From Bacillus sp. FJAT-47783 (GTDB taxonomy: Bacteria > Bacillota > Bacilli > Bacillales > Aeribacillaceae), in contig NZ_JAKZKS010000001.1 of NCBI RefSeq assembly GCF_022808615.1, positions 62,001 through 126,000 on the forward strand: a stretch of 64,000 nt of DNA, in the 5' to 3' direction. The translations under genes were made by a program, and so were the position numbers. Positions 56,736 to 64,000 of this stretch are shown piece by piece. Under the pieces are notes generated by a model. That model had not been told where the DNA came from, searched no databases, and was given only the letters and a program-made list of their open reading frames with translations. The stretch's first letter is position 1, and each line of letters begins with the position of its first letter.

Positions 56736-58409
56736 TTATTCTACTGAGAAGATAAAGGAGTACAATGGCTGATTTCCTTTATGAACTTCCACTTCCACTT
56801 CATCAAACATATCTTCTATAAATGTGACAAGTTTTTCTAATTCTTCGTCTGAAGCATCTTCTCCTTGAAGGATTGTGACAATTTCATCGTCTTCAGTAAT
56901 CATTTCTTTTACGAGTTTTTTCGCTGCTTCAAGCTTGCTTTTATCTTTCGTGACGATCTTTTTATCAAAAATCCCCATAAAGTCCCCTTTTTCAAGATCG
57001 ATTCCGTCAATATTTGTATCTCGAACAGCAAATGTCACCTGGCCAGTTTTCACATTCGCAAGCGCTTCTTGCATTGCACGTAAGTTTGTATCACCATCTA
57101 CCTCTTGGTTAAAGGCTAATAGAGCTGCCATTCCTTGTGGTACCGATTTTGAGGAAACAACAATGACATTTTCCTCCACAACATTTGCAGCTTGATTTGC
57201 TGTCATAATAATATTGGAATTATTCGGGAGAACTATGACGTTTTCAGCATTTGTCTCCTTTATCGCGCGAACAATATCTTCTGTACTAGGGTTCATCGTT
57301 TGTCCGCCTTCTATTACCTTTGTCACACCCATCGATTCAAAAAGACGGGCTATACCATTACCGATTGCAACAGCAACAATTCCATACTTTTGTTTTTCAG
57401 CCCGCTCGTGTCCCTCTGTATGAAGAGGATTTTTCGTCTCTTCATTTACAATACTCATATGCTGTTCGCGCATATTTTCAATTTTCATATTAATTAAATG
57501 ACCGTACCGTTGCCCATAAGTTAATACTTCCCCAGGTTGCTCCGCATGAATATGAACCTTCGCAAGTTCTTCATCGGCGATAACAAGCAAGGAATCACCA
57601 AATTTGCTTAAATCTTCTCGAAACTTTTCTTCTACAAACGTCTCTTTCCCATCCTCAAACTTTACCATGAATTCTGTACAGTAACCAAATTCTATGTCTT
57701 CTGTATTCAGATGGCTTTGAACATTTTTATGATGCTCTGCTTTAACAAGTTCGTTCATGGAAGGCATCTTCACAGGCGTTCCAGATACTTTTTCACCCTT
57801 TAATTCAGCTAAAAAGCCTTCATAAATGAAAACGAGTCCTTGTCCACCGCTATCAACAACACCTACCTCCTTTAAAACCGGAAGTAATTCTGGTGTCTTC
57901 TCAAGGGAGCGTTTCGCTTCATTTAATACTTGCTCCATAAAGGACGTAATATTCTTTTCGGAATCAGCAATGGTGATCGCTTTTTTCGCTGCATCCTTTG
58001 CAACCGTTAATATCGTTCCTTCGACTGGTTTCATGACCGCTTTATAAGCTGAATCTACTCCAGATTGAAGGGCTTTTGCAAACTGCCTCGTATCAATGGC
58101 CGCTTTTCCTTCAACAGCCTTAGAGAAACCTCTAAATAATTGTGATAAAATGACACCAGAGTTTCCACGTGCCCCCATCAATAATCCTTTTGCAAAAGAT
58201 TCTGCTACTTTTCCGATTTCATCAGAAATATTTTTTTGCACTTCTTTTGCACCGGAAGTGATGGATAAGTTCATATTTGTACCTGTATCTCCGTCCGGAA
58301 CAGGGAAAACGTTTAATGCATCAACGATCTTTGCATTGTCCGATAGATGGTTAGCACCTTGAATAACCATTTCCGCAAAACGTTTTCCATCTAATACTTG
58401 TATTGCCAC
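56736..58409 (-). CDS. fakA: FakA fatty acid kinase ATP-binding subunit (YloV)
   Basis: FakA phosphorylates fatty acids bound to FakB for phospholipid synthesis. The 557-residue protein begins with a DhaL-type ATP domain (DALNVFPVPDGDTGTNMNLS; GARGNSGVILSQLFRG) and continues with the middle and C-terminal domains typical of YloV (GYCTEFMVKFEDG; NNSNIIMTANQAA). The start is GTG with GGAGG 8 bases upstream. It follows yloU, the normal pairing. Confidence 0.96.
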   Translation of the reverse strand: MAIQVLDGKRFAEMVIQGANHLSDNAKIVDALNVFPVPDGDTGTNMNLSITSGAKEVQKNISDEIGKVAESFAKGLLMGARGNSGVILSQLFRGFSKAVEGKAAIDTRQFAKALQSGVDSAYKAVMKPVEGTILTVAKDAAKKAITIADSEKNITSFMEQVLNEAKRSLEKTPELLPVLKEVGVVDSGGQGLVFIYEGFLAELKGEKVSGTPVKMPSMNELVKAEHHKNVQSHLNTEDIEFGYCTEFMVKFEDGKETFVEEKFREDLSKFGDSLLVIADEELAKVHIHAEQPGEVLTYGQRYGHLINMKIENMREQHMSIVNEETKNPLHTEGHERAEKQKYGIVAVAIGNGIARLFESMGVTKVIEGGQTMNPSTEDIVRAIKETNAENVIVLPNNSNIIMTANQAANVVEENVIVVSSKSVPQGMAALLAFNQEVDGDTNLRAMQEALANVKTGQVTFAVRDTNIDGIDLEKGDFMGIFDKKIVTKDKSKLEAAKKLVKEMITEDDEIVTILQGEDASDEELEKLVTFIEDMFDEVEVEVHKGNQPLYSFIFSVE

Positions 58410-58429
58410 AAAAACTTCCTCCTCTTATG

Positions 58430-58792
58430 TTATGGATTCGTGATGCGAACTCCTTGAATGTAAATGTTAATCGATTCAACAGAGATTCCAAGCATGTTAT
58501 GTAACGTATATTTAACCTTTGTTTGTACATTCGTTGCAATTTCTGAAATTTTCGTTCCATAACTGACGATTATATACATATCAATATGCATTTCATCATT
58601 TTCTTGGCGAACTACTACACCTCGACTAAAGTTTTCTCTACGTAAAATGTCAGAAAGTCCGTCTTTTAGTTGATTTTTTGACGCCATACCGACAATGCCA
58701 TAGCAGTCAACGGCAGCCCCACCTGCAACTTGGGCGATCACGTCGTTCGAAATATCAATTTGACCAAGATTCGTCTCTAATTCAATGGACAT
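58430..58792 (-). CDS. yloU: YloU, Asp23 family alkaline-shock-like protein
   Basis: A 120-residue Asp23/Gls24-family protein (LGQIDISNDVIAQVAGGAAV; DMYIIVSYGTKISEIATNVQ). Family members are cell-envelope-stress linked; the function of YloU is not established. GGAGG precedes the ATG. It is followed after 20 bases by fakA and diverges from rpmB. Confidence 0.93.
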   Translation of the reverse strand: MSIELETNLGQIDISNDVIAQVAGGAAVDCYGIVGMASKNQLKDGLSDILRRENFSRGVVVRQENDEMHIDMYIIVSYGTKISEIATNVQTKVKYTLHNMLGISVESINIYIQGVRITNP

Positions 58793-58893
58793 AAAAATTT
58801 CCTCCTTTTATGCTTCTGTACACCTAACTCACATTTTACTACAAAAAAGCGAGGTTTGGAAAGAAAGCCTAAAGAGTTCACAAAGTCTTTTAT

Positions 58894-58924
58894 ATAATAG
58901 TCTATGAAATATGCATAATGTCAA
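58894..58924 (-). promoter_or_regulatory. Candidate promoter of yloU-fakA
   Basis: A perfect TTGACA (58924-58919) and TATTAT (58899-58894), but the spacer of 19 bases is longer than ideal. The start would be near 58887, leaving a leader of about 95 bases. Confidence 0.45.
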
Positions 58925-58956
58925 GTAAATTTTCTTGAACGTATTAGGAAAACATA

Positions 58957-58985
58957 TTGCATTTGTAGAATCGTTATGTTAAATT
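58957..58985 (+). promoter_or_regulatory. Candidate promoter of rpmB
   Basis: TTGCAT, 17 bases, TAAATT on the plus strand, about 70-97 bases before rpmB. The -10 is four of six. It diverges from the yloU promoter. Confidence 0.5.
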
Positions 58986-59053
58986 ATTAAAGTATCTTTA
59001 ATCAATCGTTTAGAATTGTAATGATTTTTGTTCATATTGAGGAGGTTTTTCAT

Positions 59054-59242
59054 ATGGCACGTAAATGCGTGATCACTGGTAAAAAAACAGGATTCGGTAA
59101 CGCACGCTCTCATGCTATGAATGCAAATAAACGTAAATGGGGAGCAAACGTACAAAAAGTTCGAATTTTAGTAGACGGTAAACCTAAACGTGTTTATGTT
59201 TCTACTCGTGCTCTTAAATCTGGTAAAGTTGAACGCGTGTAA
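59054..59242 (+). CDS. rpmB: 50S ribosomal protein L28
   Basis: The only plus-strand gene in the window. The 62-residue protein begins [20 protein letters not shown] and ends [13 protein letters not shown], matching Bacillus L28. GGAGG lies 8 bases before the ATG at 59054; an earlier in-frame ATG (59021) overlaps a region without a ribosome binding site. It is flanked by yloU (divergent) and spoVM (convergent), as in B. subtilis. Confidence 0.98.
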   Translation: MARKCVITGKKTGFGNARSHAMNANKRKWGANVQKVRILVDGKPKRVYVSTRALKSGKVERV

Positions 59243-59252
59243 AACACAAACA

Positions 59253-59284
59253 AAAAGCACCTTTTAGAGGTGCTTTTATTTTTT
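59253..59284 (+). terminator. Intrinsic terminator after rpmB
   Basis: AAAAGCACCT pairs with AGGTGCTTTT across a 5-base loop and is followed by ATTTTTTT. It begins 11 bases past the rpmB stop. Confidence 0.92.
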
Positions 59285-59363
59285 ATAATAGAATAAGGCC
59301 GTTTATTTTACACAACAACATATAACGAATAAGGTATTTCAAATCAATCATATGGATTTAGCT

Positions 59364-59389
59364 GAAAGCACCTTTCAAAAGGTGCTTTC
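59364..59389 (-). terminator. Hairpin terminator after spoVM
   Basis: GAAAGCACCTT pairs with AAGGTGCTTTC around a 4-base loop, abutting the spoVM stop codon. The downstream T-tract is very short. Its arms share AAAGCACCTTT and AGGTGCTTT with the convergent rpmB terminator. Confidence 0.6.
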
Positions 59390-59469
59390 TAATCCTTTTT
59401 AAACGAACCGAGCATTGCTCGAATAATACCTCCTAAAAATTTTGGGAGTTTAATGGTATAAAATCTCAT
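59389..59469 (-). CDS. spoVM: SpoVM sporulation coat-anchoring peptide
   Basis: A 26-codon gene. The peptide begins MRFYTIKLPKFLGGIIRAML and ends GSFKKD, differing from B. subtilis SpoVM (MKFYTIKLPKFLGGIVRAML...) by only a few residues. SpoVM is an amphipathic helix that recognises the curved forespore membrane, anchors SpoIVA coat assembly and resists FtsH. The proline at position 9, which is needed for its fold, is present. GAGGAGG sits 7 bases before the ATG. A sigma-E promoter is expected in the 50-base gap after thiN, but I see no convincing match. Its presence shows the organism forms, or descends from, spore formers. Confidence 0.97.
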   Translation of the reverse strand: MRFYTIKLPKFLGGIIRAMLGSFKKD

Positions 59470-59519
59470 ACTTTCCCTCCTCGAGTAAAGATATACTCCT
59501 GTATAACTAGTTTATTCAT

Positions 59520-60200
59520 TCATCTTCCTTTAGACACTGACACGCTTTTCTTTTCATCACAGCTTCTTATCATCATTAATATGCCGTTTTCAAATGAAAA
59601 AGTACCAACAGAATGAATGAGTTCGTTACTTATACATAATGTTGAACCTCTCTTGATATGACAATTAATTAGTGGATATTTAAAACCTTGTAACGTTAAC
59701 CCTGTTACTTCTTCTGAAAAAGGTAAATAAGAAATATATCGATACCGCTCTTGCTCCTCAATAGTATATGTTCCTGATTGATAAATGCTCACTTCATTTT
59801 GGCAATCAATGATTTTCGCCATGGCCCCTTTCTTTAATGCTTTAAACAACAAATGAACATTTCCAAATAAATGATCAAGTCTTCCACCCGTTGCACCGAA
59901 TAATACGATTTCATGTACATTTTTTTGCGAAAGGGCAAAGTCTATTCCGATTTCTGAATCTGTTTTATCTTTCTCGGAAGGAAAAATGTTTATATTCGTT
60001 AACATTTCATTTAACCTTTGTCGTTCTTTTTCCGATATAGAGTCAAAATCACCAAAAGCAAAATCAGGAATGATTCCGGATTCTAGTAGATAGAGAACCC
60101 CACGATCAACCCCTATCCACCGTACATCACGGTGATCATACTGCTTTAAATTTGGAATATTTGCTATCGGTCCGCCTGCAACAATATGATATACGTTCAT
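59520..60200 (-). CDS. thiN: ThiN thiamine pyrophosphokinase
   Basis: ThiN transfers pyrophosphate from ATP to thiamine. The protein has 226 residues with the family motifs VYHIVAGGPIAN, GVDRGVLYLLESGIIPDFAFGDFDS, FPSEKDKTDSEIGIDFAL and GATGGRLDHLFGN. The frame opens at 60218, but AGGA spaced 8 bases favours the ATG at 60200. It lies between rpe and spoVM, as in B. subtilis. A terminator separates it from rpe, so it may have its own promoter. Confidence 0.95.
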   Translation of the reverse strand: MNVYHIVAGGPIANIPNLKQYDHRDVRWIGVDRGVLYLLESGIIPDFAFGDFDSISEKERQRLNEMLTNINIFPSEKDKTDSEIGIDFALSQKNVHEIVLFGATGGRLDHLFGNVHLLFKALKKGAMAKIIDCQNEVSIYQSGTYTIEEQERYRYISYLPFSEEVTGLTLQGFKYPLINCHIKRGSTLCISNELIHSVGTFSFENGILMMIRSCDEKKSVSVSKGR

Positions 60201-60243
60201 GTCAATCATCCTATCCATTTGTTTACATAATATTTTTATTTTT

Positions 60244-60274
60244 AAAAAAAGAACCGCTTTAAGTAGCGATTCTT
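60244..60274 (-). terminator. Intrinsic terminator after rpe
   Basis: AAGAATCGCT pairs with AGCGGTTCTT (one mismatch) around a 6-base loop, followed by TTTTT on the minus strand. It begins right at the rpe stop. Confidence 0.85.
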
Positions 60275-60928
60275 CTATTTAACTCCTCTTATAGCCTGAA
60301 TGGCTTGTCTACGGTCTGCTTGATTATAAATGGCAGAGCCTGCAACTAGCACATTTGCACCAGCCTCAATACATTGTTTCGCAGTTTCTATATTGACTCC
60401 GCCATCAACCTCTATCTCAACTTGTAAATTTCGATCGATCACCATTTGTTTTACTTTCTGAATCTTCGGTAAAACATTTGGAATAAAAGCTTGGCCGCCG
60501 AACCCAGGGTTTACCGTCATTAATAAAACTAAATCGACATCATCTATAATGTGCTCAATCATGGATACTGGAGTATGAGGATTTAAGACAACTCCCGCTT
60601 TCACCCCTTCTGACTTAATGAGTTGAATCGTTCTATGTAAATGTGGACAAGCTTCTACGTGAACCGATATAATATCCGCACCCTTCCGACTGAACTGAGG
60701 AATATAGCGGTCGGGATCCTCAATCATTAAATGCACATCAAGCGGCAGCTTTGTCACTGGACGAATGGCTTCCACAATGAGCGGACCGATCGTAATGTTT
60801 GGAACAAAATGACCGTCCATGACATCAACATGAATATAATCGGCGCCCCCTTGTTCAACATCTTTTATTTCCTCCTCTAATCGGGAGAAATCAGCAGATA
60901 ATATGGATGGTGCAATTTTTATCATCAT
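60275..60928 (-). CDS. rpe: Ribulose-phosphate 3-epimerase
   Basis: Rpe interconverts ribulose 5-phosphate and xylulose 5-phosphate in the pentose phosphate pathway. The TIM-barrel protein has 217 residues, the B. subtilis length, with IAPSILSADFSRLEEEI, HVDVMDGHFVPNITIGP, LMTVNPGFGGQAF and EVDGGVN. The frame opens at 60985 inside rsgA, but GAGG sits 7 bases before the ATG at 60928, one base after the rsgA stop. Confidence 0.97.
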   Translation of the reverse strand: MMIKIAPSILSADFSRLEEEIKDVEQGGADYIHVDVMDGHFVPNITIGPLIVEAIRPVTKLPLDVHLMIEDPDRYIPQFSRKGADIISVHVEACPHLHRTIQLIKSEGVKAGVVLNPHTPVSMIEHIIDDVDLVLLMTVNPGFGGQAFIPNVLPKIQKVKQMVIDRNLQVEIEVDGGVNIETAKQCIEAGANVLVAGSAIYNQADRRQAIQAIRGVK

Positions 60929-60929
60929 C

Positions 60930-61814
60930 TTAATACCTCGGCTTTCTATCTTTAATCTCTTCCAAGAATTGCAAATAATGCTCATAGCGATAGCTAGGAA
61001 TTTCTCCTTTTTCTACCGCTTCTTTCACTGCACATTTTGGCTCTTGTACATGGGTGCAGCCTCTAAATTTACAATCAACACTTCGCTCTCTCATCTCTAA
61101 AAAGCAATAGGACAAGTCACTGGCTTCAATGTCGATAAACTCTAAGGAGCTAAATCCTGGTGTATCAGCTACGAGTCCACCGCCAATTTCAATTAATTCA
61201 ACATGTCTTGTCGTATGTTTTCCTCTTCCTAAATGTGTAGAAATATCATTTGTTTTTAGCTCTAATTCTGGCTTTAAGACATTTAATAACGATGACTTAC
61301 CCACGCCAGATTGTCCTGCAATAACGGAAATCCGACCTTCTAAAACAGGTCTCAGCTCTTGAATGGTTCTCTCCATTTTTGTTGAGATTTCAAAAACTTG
61401 ATACCCTATTTTTTCATAGTCTTGTACGAATTGCTTTAGCTCCTTTTTCTTCTTTTCATCTTGAATTAAGTCCATTTTACTTATACATATAACCGGATTG
61501 ATATGATTTGCTTCCACTAGCACTAAAAAGCGATCTAAAAGTGTTGGACTGAAATCAGGTTGTTTAGCCGAAAAAACAAGAAGTGCTACATCTACATTTG
61601 AAATCGGCGGACGAATCAGTTCATTTTTGCGCTCTAACACTTCTAAAATATAGCCTTCCTTATCGTTGTCTGCCTGGTAAACAACTTCATCGCCGACTAA
61701 TGGTGTAATTTTATTTTTTCTAAAAACACCACGTCCTCTACATTGAATAATACGCTCTTTGTCTAGCACGTAATAAAACCCACTTAAAGCTTTAATGATT
61801 TTGCCTTGTGGCAT
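60930..61814 (-). CDS. rsgA: RsgA (CpgA) small ribosomal subunit biogenesis GTPase
   Basis: RsgA is a circularly permuted GTPase that checks late 30S maturation. The 294-residue protein has an N-terminal OB fold (KIIKALSGFYYVLD; CRGRGVFRKNKITPLVGD), G4 at SKMDL, G1 at GQSGVGKSSLLN, G3 at DTPGFSS and a zinc-binding segment CKFRGCTHVQEPKC. It follows prkC after 19 bases. Confidence 0.97.
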   Translation of the reverse strand: MPQGKIIKALSGFYYVLDKERIIQCRGRGVFRKNKITPLVGDEVVYQADNDKEGYILEVLERKNELIRPPISNVDVALLVFSAKQPDFSPTLLDRFLVLVEANHINPVICISKMDLIQDEKKKKELKQFVQDYEKIGYQVFEISTKMERTIQELRPVLEGRISVIAGQSGVGKSSLLNVLKPELELKTNDISTHLGRGKHTTRHVELIEIGGGLVADTPGFSSLEFIDIEASDLSYCFLEMRERSVDCKFRGCTHVQEPKCAVKEAVEKGEIPSYRYEHYLQFLEEIKDRKPRY

Positions 61815-61833
61815 AACTAACCTCCTTTATGCT

Positions 61834-63816
61834 CTAATCCTCAGGGTATGGCACTGTTTCAGTATGAACGACTTTATTATCGACAAGCACTTGAAAATAT
61901 GCACTTTGATCTGGTGAAATCGTTAATTCAATCGTTTTCGTCGTCGCTTCTTTAATGTTAAATTTGTCGTACGGTTTATCTAAAGAATGTTTTGCATCGT
62001 TTACATAAATACCTACTTCTACAGGCTTATCTTTTTCTTCTTCACTTGCTTCATAAGGGATTTCAATTTCCACTGAAACTTTTTTATCGGGCTTTTTCTC
62101 AGGCCCTAGTGAAAATGTCACTTCAACGGTTTCGCCTGGTAAAATTTCTGTTCCTGCTTCAGGGTTTTGGGAAATGACTTCGCCTTTAGGGACGTTTTCA
62201 GAATGTTCCTCTTTCGCGACAAGCTTCCACCTTTGTTCATTTAAATAATTAACAACTGCTTGTCTCGTATAGCCTGTTAGATCCAGTAATGCTTCTTTTT
62301 CTGGTCCTTTACTAATGACAAATTCGACCTCTTGCTCCGAAGGGATGACTTCTTCTCCTTCTTTAGGGTCTTGAGACAAAATCGTTCCAACATCTTCTTC
62401 ACTATACTCTTCTTCTACTTGTATATTCGTAAAGCCTTTTTTCTCTAAAATTTCTCGAGCTCGTTCAATATCTTGTCCTACAAATTGTTCAAACGGAATC
62501 TTTTCTTTCCCGCCACTTTTATAAATTGTAATGACGGCGTCTTCTTTCACCATTTTACCCGCACGCGGATTCGTTTTTATGACATACCCTTCCTCAACCT
62601 CGTCACTCTCTTCAATAATCGGGTCATCTACTTGAAAACCTTGCGATATTAATTCATTTACAGCTTCCTCATATTTCATATTAGCTACATCTGGTACTTC
62701 AATATCTTTTGGTAAGAGGATGGATGGTAACACGAAAAAGGCCAGCAATAATGCGATTATTAAAAGCACCGAAGTTACAATGAGTCCTGTGACAATACGA
62801 CGCTTTTTCTTTTTCGGCTTTTTCTCTTTGTTTTTTCCATCGCTGTCCAGTTTCTTCGGCTCGTCTTTTTGATGCGGCTCATGAACGACCGTATTTTCAC
62901 TACTTTCGTTCATCATTGAATCTTTAATAATCGGAATCGCTTTTGTCATTTCCTCCTCAGAATCTGGAATGGTAAAACGGGCAACATTTTGCCTGTTCGA
63001 ATGAAAGGCTGTTACGATATCTTCTTCCATTTCTTCGACAGAGTCATAACGGTGCAATGGATCTTTTGTCATGGCTTTTAAAATAATATTTTCAACGCTT
63101 TGCGGTATATCTGGGTTCCACCTTTTCGGAGAAGGTGCGTCTGATTGTAAATGTTTGAGGGCGATGGAAACAGCGGATTCCCCATCAAACGGCAATCTCC
63201 CAGCAAGCAATTCATAAAGGACAATCCCTAATGAATAAATATCTGATTTTTTTGTCGCAAGCCCGCCCCTTGCTTGCTCTGGAGATAAATAATGAACAGA
63301 ACCTAACACAGAGTTCGTATGTGTAATCGTTGTTGAAGTAAGTGCCATCGCAATGCCAAAATCCGTCACTTTTACATTTCCATGATGATCAATTAAAATG
63401 TTATGTGGTTTAATATCGCGATGAACAATTTGATTTTCATGGGCGTGAGCAATCGCTGAAACGATTTGCTCCATGATGTTTAATGCCTCACGCGGATTGA
63501 GTGGTGCATTTTTTTGTATGTATTGTTTTAACGTTTGTCCTTCAACATATTCCATAACAATATAGTAAATATTATCTTCTTCCCCAACATCATAAATACT
63601 AACGATGTTTGGATGCGCTAGGCTTGTGGCTGATTGAGCCTCCCTGCGAAATCGTTTAATGAATTCTTCATCGTTGACAAAATCAAAGCGCAATATTTTT
63701 ATCGCAACATCTCGTTCTAAAATCATGTCCCTTGCTAAATAAACATTGGCCATTCCGCCGCCGCCAATTACTTCCAAAATCTTATAGCGACCACTTATAC
63801 GTTTTCCAATCAACAA
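61834..63816 (-). CDS. prkC: PrkC membrane serine/threonine kinase with PASTA domains
   Basis: PrkC senses peptidoglycan fragments, is linked to spore germination and phosphorylates many targets. The 660-residue protein has a kinase domain with IGGGGMANVYLA, HRDIKPHN and DFGIA, a linker rich in Lys and Glu, one membrane helix near 345-370, three PASTA repeats (about 375-575, e.g. VPDVANMKYEEAVNELISQG) and a C-terminal Ig-like domain. The start is TTG and overlaps the end of prpC by 7 bases. This kinase-phosphatase pair is conserved. Confidence 0.97.
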   Translation of the reverse strand: MLIGKRISGRYKILEVIGGGGMANVYLARDMILERDVAIKILRFDFVNDEEFIKRFRREAQSATSLAHPNIVSIYDVGEEDNIYYIVMEYVEGQTLKQYIQKNAPLNPREALNIMEQIVSAIAHAHENQIVHRDIKPHNILIDHHGNVKVTDFGIAMALTSTTITHTNSVLGSVHYLSPEQARGGLATKKSDIYSLGIVLYELLAGRLPFDGESAVSIALKHLQSDAPSPKRWNPDIPQSVENIILKAMTKDPLHRYDSVEEMEEDIVTAFHSNRQNVARFTIPDSEEEMTKAIPIIKDSMMNESSENTVVHEPHQKDEPKKLDSDGKNKEKKPKKKKRRIVTGLIVTSVLLIIALLLAFFVLPSILLPKDIEVPDVANMKYEEAVNELISQGFQVDDPIIEESDEVEEGYVIKTNPRAGKMVKEDAVITIYKSGGKEKIPFEQFVGQDIERAREILEKKGFTNIQVEEEYSEEDVGTILSQDPKEGEEVIPSEQEVEFVISKGPEKEALLDLTGYTRQAVVNYLNEQRWKLVAKEEHSENVPKGEVISQNPEAGTEILPGETVEVTFSLGPEKKPDKKVSVEIEIPYEASEEEKDKPVEVGIYVNDAKHSLDKPYDKFNIKEATTKTIELTISPDQSAYFQVLVDNKVVHTETVPYPED

Positions 63817-64000
63817 GGGTCATCACCCGTTTCTAAAAGAGCATGTTCATATAATACAACAGAAATATTATCTTCCCCACCCTTTACATTCGCTCTAGTA
63901 ATCAGTTTTTCAGCTCTTATTTCTAACGGTTCATGAGATGATAGTATTTCTTTTAACTCCTCTTCAGACACTTTATTTGAAAGACCGTCAGAGCATAACA
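63810..64000 (-). CDS. prpC: PrpC PP2C-type serine/threonine phosphatase, C-terminal part
   Basis: The gene enters from the high-coordinate edge; only its last 62 codons are visible. The fragment contains CSDGLSNKVSEEELKEIL and ANVKGGEDNISVVLYEH, the metal-binding DGL and GGxDN motifs of PP2C phosphatases. PrpC reverses PrkC phosphorylation. Its TGA lies inside the start of prkC. Confidence 0.93.
   Translation of the reverse strand, partial: LCSDGLSNKVSEEELKEILSSHEPLEIRAEKLITRANVKGGEDNISVVLYEHALLETGDDPC

Noticed and set aside
59470-59519. Sigma-E promoter for spoVM
   Set aside because: Expected from B. subtilis, but the only candidate (TATACAGG with no matching -35) is too poor to annotate.

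Overview
The window is a chromosomal segment of an AT-rich, flagellated, endospore-forming Firmicute of the Bacillaceae. The evidence is the gene order, which follows the Bacillus subtilis fla/che-to-prkC region almost gene for gene, plus spoVM, a ClpQ protease with an N-terminal serine, CodY, FapR, SwrD and strong AGGAGG-type ribosome binding sites. Nearly everything lies on the minus strand, so transcription runs from high to low coordinates. Only rpmB is on the plus strand. I see no rRNA, tRNA, insertion sequence, prophage or CRISPR array.

Region by region, in the direction of transcription. 64000-59389: the prpC (partial)-prkC phosphatase/kinase pair, rsgA, rpe, thiN and the 26-residue spoVM. 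59242-56736: rpmB on the plus strand, diverging from yloU-fakA. 56599-52980: sdaAB-sdaAA-recG. 52865-49208: the fatty-acid operon fapR-plsX-fabD-fabG-acpP, with a FapR operator touching its promoter. 49092-43634: rnc-smc-ftsY. 43485-41111: the ylxM-ffh-rpsP-khpA block. 40975-38182: ylqD-rimM-trmD, then rplS with a probable L19 leader, then lepB. 38162-34871: rbgA, rnhB and the ylqG-ylqH pair, which resemble FliK and the FlhB tail. 34661-31601: sucC-sucD and dprA. 31302-24037: topA-trmFO-xerC-hslV-hslU-codY. 23699-1: a continuous fla/che operon running flgB, flgC, fliEFGHIJ, ylxF, fliK, flgD, flgE, swrD, fliL, fliM, fliY, cheY, fliO, fliPQR, flhB, flhA, flhF, flhG, cheB, cheA and the start of cheW.

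The fla/che genes build the basal body, the C-ring, the type III export gate, the hook and the chemotaxis core. Many overlap by a few bases, which suggests translational coupling. The other blocks handle translation and protein targeting (SRP, FtsY, RbgA, RsgA, RimM, TrmD, TrmFO, L19, L28, S16), chromosome maintenance (Smc, TopA, RecG, XerC, DprA) and lipid synthesis (FapR to AcpP, FakA).

The window is mostly conserved core genome, and I found no clearly new multi-gene system. The points most worth checking are: a CheB that has lost its whole receiver domain; a dprA whose homologous N-terminus is only reached from an AUC codon; a hook protein with an insertion of about 205 residues; the orphan ylqG-ylqH pair; and a few unexplained inverted-repeat or structured intergenic elements.
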